Of a stretch of DNA of 58,268 nt, positions 9,010 to 16,353 are shown piece after piece. Each line of letters begins with the position of its first letter. The first letter of the stretch is position 1. A model generated the notes under the pieces. The model was not told the origin of the DNA. It did no database searches and saw only the letters and a list, made by a program, of their open reading frames with translations. Made by a program: the position numbers and the translations under genes. The DNA is taken from positions 1 to 58,268 of the forward strand of contig JAFTZJ010000010.1 of the NCBI GenBank assembly GCA_017461045.1, in the 5' to 3' direction. The DNA is from Lachnospiraceae bacterium (GTDB lineage: Bacteria; Bacillota; Clostridia; Lachnospirales; Lachnospiraceae).

Positions 9010-9186
9010 CTACACAGCGTATACCGGACACACAGCCAAACATTTCCCACACTGAATACATTTGTCCACAACCTTCGGATACAGGAAGCCTTCCTCATCT
9101 TCCTGCATCTCAATACATTGCACCGGACATATTTGCCTGCATGCCTCACAACCACAACAACTGTTTTTCTCTACATTCTCTATCAT
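9010..9186 (-). CDS. stand-alone 2[4Fe-4S] ferredoxin, detached N-terminal domain of the FrhB-like protein
   Basis: This 58-residue protein has two CxxCxxCxxxCP cluster motifs (CCGCEACRQICP and CIQCGKCLAVCP) joined by EDEEGFLYPKV, the arrangement found at the N-terminus of full-length FrhB-like proteins of polysaccharide loci. It stops right after CPVYAV, the point where an intact protein would run on into the YAAY segment that begins the FrhB-like gene at 7383. Its ATG overlaps the KAS III stop codon (ATGA), with GGAG upstream, so it is translationally coupled. It probably still supplies electrons to the separated FrhB-like protein. Confidence 0.8.
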   Translation of the reverse strand: MIENVEKNSCCGCEACRQICPVQCIEMQEDEEGFLYPKVVDKCIQCGKCLAVCPVYAV

Positions 9187-10265
9187 TCTTTTGGCTCCAT
9201 AGCACCCATGCACTTAATTGCCTCAAATCCTTCTTCCCAATACTCATCCGTAGATATAATTGGCAATACATCACATGTATTCAAATCAAAGGCTACAACT
9301 GCCCAAGACAAACCAACACCAAATCCTGAACAAATCAACTTCAAAGTACGTTCCTCGTTCAATTCCTGACATAAATCTGCAATGCCCAATGGTATAGTTG
9401 CACCATCTGTATTGCCATACTTGTCCAACGATACGTGAAGCTTTTCATCTGCAATCTTTACTCGCTTTGCAATCTGCTTTAATATCATCAGATTTGGCTG
9501 ATGCAACATACAGTAATCAAAATCATCCATGGAGCATTCATACTTCTTGAAGAACTCTTTGAACAACTTCGGCACCTGCGTTATAGTAAACAAGAATGTA
9601 TCATCATTAATCATGTATGTGTCCGGTGTTCCTTTTGGATGTACCATATCCGGGAATCTAGCTCCGGGTATCGGTGCCATAATTACATTATATCCCGTTC
9701 CATCCGACATATTGGCACCATACATTCTGCCTTCGCCCTTTTCCAGCAACGTTGCTGTACCTGCCGCACCAAACATCAAACTATCCGTCAAGTCATCATT
9801 CTGCGGCGGATACAACATGGCATCACCAATGAGTAATAATGCCCGATTTACCAATCCGCCTTGAATCAATCCACCCAGAAAAGTCAATCCAACAGTAAAT
9901 CCGGAACATCCAACATTCACATCGAAGGTTAAACATTCCTTTTGGATTCCCAACCGCTTGTGCAGAGTAAAAGCAGTGGATGGTACTTTATAATCCGGAT
10001 CCTGTGTTATGAAAATTAACGCATCAATATCTTCTCCGGTTAATCCTTTATGTTCCATTAAGCGTTTTGCTGCCACACAACATAAATCAGATGCTGTCTG
10101 TTTTCCGTTTGAAAGATATCGTTGCTTGATTCCGGTTGTTTCTATGAACTTTTCAATATCCTTTTCTTCAAATACTCCTATGTAATCCCGGGTTTCTTTT
10201 CTGACTTCCGGCAATACGCATGAAATACCTGAAATAACTACCTGATTATAATCAAATCCCTTCAT
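9183..10265 (-). CDS. KAS III (FabH-like) ketoacyl-ACP synthase, copy 2
   Basis: A 360-residue KAS III-fold enzyme with catalytic Cys120 (VNVGCSGFTVG), His255 (MLHQPNLM) and Asn285 (KYGNTDGATIPLG). It is preceded by its own carrier-protein gene (6-base gap) and followed by the ferredoxin with a 4-base overlap. FITQDPDYKVPSTAF is typical of FabH-like proteins. With the other KAS III and two carrier proteins, it points to two condensation or acyl-transfer steps. Alternatively it could be an acyltransferase acting on a sugar amine. Substrate unknown. Confidence 0.88.
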   Translation of the reverse strand: MKGFDYNQVVISGISCVLPEVRKETRDYIGVFEEKDIEKFIETTGIKQRYLSNGKQTASDLCCVAAKRLMEHKGLTGEDIDALIFITQDPDYKVPSTAFTLHKRLGIQKECLTFDVNVGCSGFTVGLTFLGGLIQGGLVNRALLLIGDAMLYPPQNDDLTDSLMFGAAGTATLLEKGEGRMYGANMSDGTGYNVIMAPIPGARFPDMVHPKGTPDTYMINDDTFLFTITQVPKLFKEFFKKYECSMDDFDYCMLHQPNLMILKQIAKRVKIADEKLHVSLDKYGNTDGATIPLGIADLCQELNEERTLKLICSGFGVGLSWAVVAFDLNTCDVLPIISTDEYWEEGFEAIKCMGAMEPKE

Positions 10266-10271
10266 TCAATA

Positions 10272-10490
10272 TCACTCCATCATATCCATTAAGTCTTTTA
10301 CAGTTTCAAGTGCACGAATCTCAGCGCCTTTAACTGCCTTTCCAAACTCCTCATCCATTAATGCAATGAAAGACAGAATCGCTACCGAATCCCATTCTTC
10401 ATATTCACTTAATACGGTATCCTCATTGATTTCCTCCACCTCTAAGTCTAGTATTTCTGCAATGTGCTCCAATTTTTCTTGATTTGTCAT
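10272..10490 (-). CDS. acyl carrier protein, copy 2
   Basis: A 72-residue acidic protein with the phosphopantetheine motif EEWDSVAIL, Ser35 being the predicted attachment site. WDS-type carrier proteins are frequent in sugar-modification and specialised pathways. ATG at 10490 is chosen because AAAGGATGATTATT lies at proper spacing; the ATG three codons upstream touches the ribosome binding site. Its pairing with the following KAS III (6 bases away) suggests a dedicated partnership. Confidence 0.88.
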   Translation of the reverse strand: MTNQEKLEHIAEILDLEVEEINEDTVLSEYEEWDSVAILSFIALMDEEFGKAVKGAEIRALETVKDLMDMME

Positions 10491-10533
10491 AATAATCATC
10501 CTTTCTTAATATTATTTTCGTAATAATGTTCTT

Positions 10534-11118
10534 TTATTTGATTACTTCGTAATCATCATAGGCAAATTTTAATACTAATTTGCCTAATTTCTGCTTTTCA
10601 AAATCGTTCCAGTCCTGCTTCGTGCCTCTTACAATATTCACCCGATATTGCTGCCCATTTATCTCTACGGTTGTGTCTTTGTATTCTTCCTGTTCTCCGA
10701 AAAATCGACTAACCGAACCTGCATTCTTATTATATTCTATAATTTCTGCATACAAATTCTCATATCCAAGAACATTGTACATAATATCCAAACCAAAATA
10801 TGTCATTATCACACCATATCCAAGAGCTTGGAATTCTTCATCAATTAGATAATTACCGATTTCTACATGGTTTTCTTCCGGATCATAGGTGTAATTCTCT
10901 ACTCCAAAGGGTTTGTCATCCAAATAAAAAACAAACACATGACGATTCACGTCTTTCCTTATGTTCTCTACCCATCGCATATGATTTTCTTCAGAAATCT
11001 CATCTTGTGTAAACATATTCCGTCGTACAAAATCCTGATTTCTCCATTTACGAATCTCGCGAATTGTTGCCTCATCAAGACAATTCAATTCTACCGCTTT
11101 AAATCGTTTCTTAACCAC
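10534..11118 (-). CDS. pseH: PseH-like GNAT N-acyltransferase
   Basis: A 194-residue GNAT protein similar to PseH, which N-acetylates the 4-amino group of the UDP-sugar intermediate of pseudaminic acid. Visible features are IREIRKWRNQDFVRRNMF near the N-terminus, the acyl-CoA-binding strand region with FQALGYGVIMTYFGL, and YENLYAEIIEYNKNAGSVSRFFGF-like C-terminal core. The start is probably GTG at 11118, with GAGGGTG upstream, overlapping the preceding gene by 8 bases; a GTG five codons upstream is less likely. Lying next to a carrier protein and KAS III, it could use an acyl-carrier donor instead of acetyl-CoA (inference). Confidence 0.8.
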   Translation of the reverse strand: MVKKRFKAVELNCLDEATIREIRKWRNQDFVRRNMFTQDEISEENHMRWVENIRKDVNRHVFVFYLDDKPFGVENYTYDPEENHVEIGNYLIDEEFQALGYGVIMTYFGLDIMYNVLGYENLYAEIIEYNKNAGSVSRFFGEQEEYKDTTVEINGQQYRVNIVRGTKQDWNDFEKQKLGKLVLKFAYDDYEVIK

Positions 11119-11818
11119 GCCGGTCACCCTCACTCACTCGAAATTCTTCTTTCGTTCCGCTTTCTCCATGCCCCGGAAAAATTACCGCTGTCTCACATAT
11201 AGATTCCAAAAACGGAAGAGTCTTATTATAATAATCCTTTTTACTACCACCCGGTAATCGAAGAATGATATCCTCATTTAAAATCAATGTATCTCCTGTG
11301 AACACATAATCCTTGCCAATTACAATACAGGCACTTCCCTTTGAATGTCCCGGTGTATATACATAAGTAAAATTGATTCCTTCCCACTGAAGCACTTCCC
11401 GGTCTGCAAGTATTCTATCTCCTACACAAGAATAATCCTCCGGCATGTTATATACTTCTCGCCAGTTTTCCGGATAATCCCGAAACAATAACAAGGATTC
11501 CAGATAAGCTGCTAAATTCTTCTTGGGATTCTGAATTGCTTCCAAAGCAATTGCGTTCCCCATTACAGTGCAGTCAAAGTGTTCACGATAATAATTAATT
11601 CCTTGTATGTGGTCGTAATGTTCATGGGTAATAAATATCCAGATTTTCTTCACTCCACAATCCTGCATTTGTTGAAGTGCTTCTTCCGATTCCACACAAT
11701 CAATCATAACAGCAGATTCCTGCTCTATCATCAGATACATATTGGAATGAATCAAATCATATGAGTATCGATAAACCTTTTTTCCGTATATGTTTAAGTC
11801 ATCTTTTAGAATTAACAT
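11111..11818 (-). CDS. metallo-beta-lactamase-fold hydrolase, possible thioesterase
   Basis: A 235-residue MBL-fold protein with the metal ligands HEHYDH (65-70), TPGHSKGS, FTGDTL and FPGHGES in order, as in glyoxalase II-type hydrolases. These enzymes hydrolyse thioesters such as S-lactoylglutathione, and some MBL proteins serve as thioesterases in polyketide pathways. Position between pseI and the pseH-like gene, within the carrier-protein island, makes a thioesterase or editing function plausible but unproven. Start ATG 11818 follows AGGTAACAG. Confidence 0.78.
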   Translation of the reverse strand: MLILKDDLNIYGKKVYRYSYDLIHSNMYLMIEQESAVMIDCVESEEALQQMQDCGVKKIWIFITHEHYDHIQGINYYREHFDCTVMGNAIALEAIQNPKKNLAAYLESLLLFRDYPENWREVYNMPEDYSCVGDRILADREVLQWEGINFTYVYTPGHSKGSACIVIGKDYVFTGDTLILNEDIILRLPGGSKKDYYNKTLPFLESICETAVIFPGHGESGTKEEFRVSEGDRRG

Positions 11819-11862
11819 CTGTTACCTACTTTGTATATTGTTTTTCGCTTTGAAAATGCTCG

Positions 11863-12912
11863 CTATTCTATCATATCCCAAGTCAAAGGCATTCCTTTTT
11901 TTAAATCATGCCTTGCTTTTTTCCCCAGAATTTGTTCGTAATACTTCGTATGCAACCCGCCATTTGGACGTATAGAACGAACATTATTTTCTGTTAATGT
12001 TTCTCCAACTTTAACATCCTCTGTTATATAGAGAGAGCGCATGGTTTCTCTGGCTTCCTCCTGATTATCCGTCAATCGGAAGGTTGCGGTTCCCAAAGCT
12101 TTTTCCAGATTCCGAATCTGTTGAATCATTGAGGCAAACTCTTCTATCTCCATAGAAAAGGCTCCATCCGGACCACCATCTTCCCGTTTTAACGTAACGT
12201 GCTTTTCTACTACTTTTGCTCCCAGAGCAATCGCTCCCAATGCTACTTCACTACCTAATGTATGGTCTGACAAGCCGGTAATACAATCAAAGGTATTCCC
12301 CATTAATGGAATCGTTCGAAGGTTCATATCTTCATACGGAGAAGGATATGCAGACGTGCATTTCAGCAATATTACATTCGAATTCTGTTCTTCCTCGCAA
12401 GTACGCAATGCGAGTTCAATATCCGACATATGTGCTGCACCGGTTGAAATAATAATCGGTTTCCCTGTTTTAGCAATTTTACGAATCATTGGAATATCAT
12501 TAATTTCAAAGGATGCCACCTTATAAGCCGGCATTCCGATCTGCTCCATGAAATCAACCGCAGTCAAGTCAAACGGTGAGGAAAAACAATCGATACCCAA
12601 TTCCTTTGCATAATCAAAAAGTCCCTGCTGCCACTCCCAAGGTGTATATGCCTTCTGATACAATGAATACAACGTTTCACCATCCCACAATCCACCTTCT
12701 AATCGAAAAGGCTCTGTATCACAATCAATGGTAATGGTATCTGCGGTATATGTCTGTAATTTAATTGCATCTGCACCGGCTTCTTTTACCAAACGAATGA
12801 TTTCTTTGGCCCTGTCATAATCCATCAAATGATTGGCTGACATCTCTGCAATTATATATGCCGGAGCATCTTCATGAATATGACGATTTCCGATAAGTAT
12901 ATTCTTCTTCAT
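11863..12912 (-). CDS. pseI: pseudaminic acid synthase PseI
   Basis: A 349-residue NeuB-family enzyme condensing 6-deoxy-AltdiNAc with phosphoenolpyruvate to pseudaminic acid. It has the family N-terminus AYIIAEMSANHLMDYDRAKEII, KLQTYTADTITID, CFSSPFDLTAVDF, KVASFEINDIPMI, ISTGAAHMSD, LLKCTSAYPSP, GLSDHTLGSEV and KHVTL, then an antifreeze/SAF domain from about residue 290 (SLYITEDVKVGETLTENNVRSIRP). The TWEW-like YTPWEWQQ and CFSSPFD forms fit PseI better than sialic or legionaminic acid synthases. It lies 11 bases after pseF. Confidence 0.92.
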   Translation of the reverse strand: MKKNILIGNRHIHEDAPAYIIAEMSANHLMDYDRAKEIIRLVKEAGADAIKLQTYTADTITIDCDTEPFRLEGGLWDGETLYSLYQKAYTPWEWQQGLFDYAKELGIDCFSSPFDLTAVDFMEQIGMPAYKVASFEINDIPMIRKIAKTGKPIIISTGAAHMSDIELALRTCEEEQNSNVILLKCTSAYPSPYEDMNLRTIPLMGNTFDCITGLSDHTLGSEVALGAIALGAKVVEKHVTLKREDGGPDGAFSMEIEEFASMIQQIRNLEKALGTATFRLTDNQEEARETMRSLYITEDVKVGETLTENNVRSIRPNGGLHTKYYEQILGKKARHDLKKGMPLTWDMIE

Positions 12913-12923
12913 ATGTGTTCCTA

Positions 12924-13598
12924 CTATTTCTCCTGCATCATTCTATACTTCATTTCCGCCAGTTTCCAGTCATCTTCATTATCGATATCCTGTACTTCCA
13001 GTTCCGAACATATCAGTGGTACAGTCTTCAAGTCTTCATCATCCTCCGGACGCATCACATAAAATTGACCGCAATCATGATACACCGGCTCCAAATCCTG
13101 CGAACGCACTCCTGCATTTTCCGGATATTGATATTCCAACTCACCATCCCGTACCACCATTGCTCTTTGTGGGGGAAAGGAATATCGAACAACCGGTGTT
13201 ACCGCGCCTACATCCTCAGTCATTAATGCAACTGCTCGTTGTAACTTCTCTGCCGTTACAAACGGTGCAGTTGGATATATGCATACTGCAATTTCAAACT
13301 CTCTTCCCTGCTTTTTATATTCTTCAAAAACTTCATCCAATACATCTGCAGTTGTTGCGAAATCGTCTGAAGTCTTAGCAGTTCGCATAAAAGGTATCTT
13401 CGCTCCGTACTTTTTAGCAATCTCAGCAATCTCTTCACTATCGGTGGATACCATAACTTCATCAAACATCCCGGATTCTATAGCTGCTTCAATGGAATAT
13501 GCAATAATCGGTTTCCCGCAGAAGTCTTTAATATTCTTTTTCGGAATCCGTTTACTACCACCTCGTGCAGTAATAATTGCAATATTTCCTTGCTTCAT
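12924..13598 (-). CDS. pseF: CMP-pseudaminic acid cytidylyltransferase PseF
   Basis: A 224-residue nucleotidyltransferase that activates the nonulosonic acid with CTP. It begins IAIITARGGSKRIPKKNIKDFCGKPIIAYSI, the signature of the NeuA/PseF group, followed by VMVSTDSEEIAEIAKKYGAKIPFMR and CIYPTAPFV. ATG at 13598 is chosen: AGGTGGAG lies just upstream and the product then starts at the signature; the longer upstream frame overlaps pseB. The enzyme supplies the donor for the two Maf transferases. Confidence 0.92.
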   Translation of the reverse strand: MKQGNIAIITARGGSKRIPKKNIKDFCGKPIIAYSIEAAIESGMFDEVMVSTDSEEIAEIAKKYGAKIPFMRTAKTSDDFATTADVLDEVFEEYKKQGREFEIAVCIYPTAPFVTAEKLQRAVALMTEDVGAVTPVVRYSFPPQRAMVVRDGELEYQYPENAGVRSQDLEPVYHDCGQFYVMRPEDDEDLKTVPLICSELEVQDIDNEDDWKLAEMKYRMMQEK

Positions 13599-13630
13599 TC
13601 TCCACCTCTCACTTTCTGTCATTCTCTGGA

Positions 13631-14626
13631 TTATAGGTTGTTCAGTGCTTTCTTCAACATATCCACATCCATCCACTCCTTATTGTTATCGGATGTATAA
13701 CTAAATCCTTCCGGAACTTTGGTTCCACCCGGCAGGATATCCTGTTCTAATTTCGCCCAATCATAATGTGGATATATAATAAAATGCTTATCATACTCAT
13801 AAGTTGTCCATGAATCATCCTTAGTTACCATGATTTCATGCAACTTCTCGCCTTCGCGAATTCCAAATTCATCAATCTTACAGCCCGGTAACATAGCCTC
13901 TGCCAAATCACCAATATGGAAAGAAGGAATCTTAGATATATAAGTCTCTCCACCCTTGGATTCTTCCAATGCTTTGAATACCAATTCTACTCCCTGCTCC
14001 AAGGTAATCCAGAACCGAGTCATACGCATATCCGTAACACCAAGTGTAGTGCCACCATTTTCAATAATCTTTTTCCAAATTGGAATAACAGAACCACGAC
14101 TTCCTGCTACATTCCCATAGCGTACCACCGAGAAAATTGTCTGGTAATTATCTCCACGATATGCATTGGCTGCCACAAACAGCTTATCTGAAACAAGCTT
14201 AGTGCCACCATACAAATTAATTGGATTTACCGCCTTATCTGTTGAAAGTGCTACCACTTTCTTAACGCTGCAATCCAAGGCTGCATCAATTACATTCTGC
14301 GCACCATGAATATTCGTTTTAATTGCCTCAAATGGATTGTATTCGCATGTCGGAACCTGCTTCATAGCCGCTGCATGAATCACATAATCCACACCGGCAA
14401 AAGCACGGTACAAACGTTCCTTGTCTCTTACATCACCAATGAAGAATCGAACTTTATTCATATCTACTTTGTCTGCATATTCAGACTTCATAACACTTTG
14501 CTTATATTCATCCCGAGAATATATAATTACTTTTTGCGGATTATAGTTTGCAAAAACCATTTCCAGAAACTTCTTACCAAAAGAACCGGTTCCACCTGTG
14601 ATTAAAATTGTTTTATTGTTCAACAT
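13631..14626 (-). CDS. pseB: UDP-N-acetylglucosamine 4,6-dehydratase (inverting) PseB
   Basis: This 331-residue SDR-fold enzyme makes the first step of pseudaminic acid synthesis. It shows ILITGGTGSFGKKF at the N-terminus, HAAAMKQVPTCEYNP, the STDKAVNPINLYGGTK segment carrying the modified active site, and RYGNVAGSRGSVIP, all PseB hallmarks. Start ATG 14626 follows GGAGGGTACATA. The next pathway gene, pseC (aminotransferase), would be expected here but pseF follows directly. Confidence 0.95.
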   Translation of the reverse strand: MLNNKTILITGGTGSFGKKFLEMVFANYNPQKVIIYSRDEYKQSVMKSEYADKVDMNKVRFFIGDVRDKERLYRAFAGVDYVIHAAAMKQVPTCEYNPFEAIKTNIHGAQNVIDAALDCSVKKVVALSTDKAVNPINLYGGTKLVSDKLFVAANAYRGDNYQTIFSVVRYGNVAGSRGSVIPIWKKIIENGGTTLGVTDMRMTRFWITLEQGVELVFKALEESKGGETYISKIPSFHIGDLAEAMLPGCKIDEFGIREGEKLHEIMVTKDDSWTTYEYDKHFIIYPHYDWAKLEQDILPGGTKVPEGFSYTSDNNKEWMDVDMLKKALNNL

Positions 14627-14660
14627 TATGTACCCTCCACTTACATTGAGTGTCTCTTAT

Positions 14661-16331
14661 CTACATGTGCAAATATTCCTGCAACGTCATATTTACAAAC
14701 CCCTTTTTCAAGGCTCCGCCCTCTGTTGCATCTACAACCTTCATACCTGCGTCTGCCTCTGTAATGCGCCGTTCCATCCATTCACGATACTGAATAAATA
14801 CTAAGCTTGCATTTAATTCCGTTCCGTCCATGCCTTGAACCTTCCGCATCTCATATCCGGCAAAGGTTTCTTGTGCCGTTCCGGAAGCATGTGCTTGTGT
14901 TCCGTAGTAGGCCAAATCCAAGCCTATAAATGCTATTGATTCCGCCTGAAGCCGAATGGCAATGTCCAAAGCCAGCGTTGCTACAGACCCTCCACTATTA
15001 TAACACATATAGTGATGATTTTCAGCATATTCAGTTGCCAAATTATACCCTTTTTGACAAACCAAATACTTTGGTCCCTGATAATTCTGTGCCACCCTTC
15101 GATCTGCCGTTGCCAATATCATAATTGGTATATCCCGTTGCTCTTCTCCTTGGATTTGCGGATAAATAAACGCGTCTGAAACCACCACATAATCCATATG
15201 AATTCCTTCACGCAAAAGTAGTTTGAAAACAGTACCCACCGCAATAACTACAACATCCTGAGGACATTCTTTCAAGTAGTGCAAATTTTTATCTAAAGAC
15301 GGTCCCCCTGCCACGATTATCACTTTTTTACCACGGATCGTTTCTTGAAGTTCATCTACATAACCACTACAATTCTTGATATTTGCCCGTGTGTTCTGAG
15401 GAAAAATCAACTTAAAGTCTTCTATGGAATCTTTACGATTAGCGATATTTTCCAATTGTTCACGAATGCCATTTTCTTGTATAGTTGCAAGCTCCGGACG
15501 ATATAGGATAAGCTCTCTTCCTTCCTTCAACGGCATTTTCTCATATTCCGTAATAATCTTTACGTGACTTAAGATATCTGTCCAATCTCCATTGGATAGA
15601 GAATAATATAGAACCGAAAGATTCGGCTCCACAACCACCAAATCCATATCTGTATATAATTTCCATAATTCCCGAACATGATAGCCCATGCCCCAGCCAA
15701 AAAGCAGATATTTCTCTTTTTCTACAGAATACATCCGCTTTGCGAACGCTTTCGCTTCTGCAACTGGATCCTTATTGCTATGAAGATACCAACGGCGATT
15801 TCCCATTTGAAGCGCCATGGTAAAAGCGCCGACACCGGTAGGTTCTACCATGCATTGAATGTTAGATTCATCTTCCGCATAGTTCTCCTCATTCTTCCGG
15901 AATTCCATTAACAATTTCCACAATTCTTCATCGCGTTTTTGAAGCACTTCCATATTCTGCTCAAACCACTGTTCTTTTGCCAGTTCAATTCCCATATTGC
16001 TAATCACAGCTTGAACATCGCACAGAATCGGAAGCATCTGTAACTCGTATAAGTCACCCATTAAAATGGTATCTCCTGACACCTGCGCATTTTCTATCTC
16101 TGTCAATACTGAAAGCACATATTCTGCATCCCATGTAATTCCATTCTCCAATAAAAAATCCAAATTCAGCATAACCTGTTCCAATGCCATCTTCACAGAT
16201 TTGCCCACATATGGCATCAGAATAGAAAGCCCGTGTTCATTTTGTACCCGTACCAAATCTACCAAATCATTTACACGATTAATAGCTTCATTCGTATTCC
16301 AAAATAATTCTCTCAATTCTGTCTGATTCAT
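14661..16331 (-). CDS. Maf/DUF115 flagellin glycosyltransferase, copy 1
   Basis: A 556-residue motility accessory factor-type protein. Maf proteins transfer nonulosonic acids from CMP donors to flagellin Ser/Thr. The DUF115/MptE-like core runs from about residue 195 to 490: YLLFGWGMGYHVRELW, VIIVAGGPSLDKNLHYLK, SDAFIYPQ, YNSGGSVATLALDIA, and FIGLDLAYYGTQAHASG. The N-terminal 110 residues form a separate helical domain that resembles the small protein encoded at 18224-18490. It lies just downstream of the second Maf and just upstream of pseB, as in other glycosylation islands. Confidence 0.88.
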   Translation of the reverse strand: MNQTELRELFWNTNEAINRVNDLVDLVRVQNEHGLSILMPYVGKSVKMALEQVMLNLDFLLENGITWDAEYVLSVLTEIENAQVSGDTILMGDLYELQMLPILCDVQAVISNMGIELAKEQWFEQNMEVLQKRDEELWKLLMEFRKNEENYAEDESNIQCMVEPTGVGAFTMALQMGNRRWYLHSNKDPVAEAKAFAKRMYSVEKEKYLLFGWGMGYHVRELWKLYTDMDLVVVEPNLSVLYYSLSNGDWTDILSHVKIITEYEKMPLKEGRELILYRPELATIQENGIREQLENIANRKDSIEDFKLIFPQNTRANIKNCSGYVDELQETIRGKKVIIVAGGPSLDKNLHYLKECPQDVVVIAVGTVFKLLLREGIHMDYVVVSDAFIYPQIQGEEQRDIPIMILATADRRVAQNYQGPKYLVCQKGYNLATEYAENHHYMCYNSGGSVATLALDIAIRLQAESIAFIGLDLAYYGTQAHASGTAQETFAGYEMRKVQGMDGTELNASLVFIQYREWMERRITEADAGMKVVDATEGGALKKGFVNMTLQEYLHM

Positions 16332-16353
16332 GTGCTACCTCGAAATCCAAATA

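Noticed and set aside
8872-9369. Open frame of 165 codons on the plus strand
   Set aside because: It runs opposite to the ferredoxin and two well-supported genes, has no ribosome binding site, and its sequence is rich in His, Ser and Tyr as expected for the complement of coding DNA.
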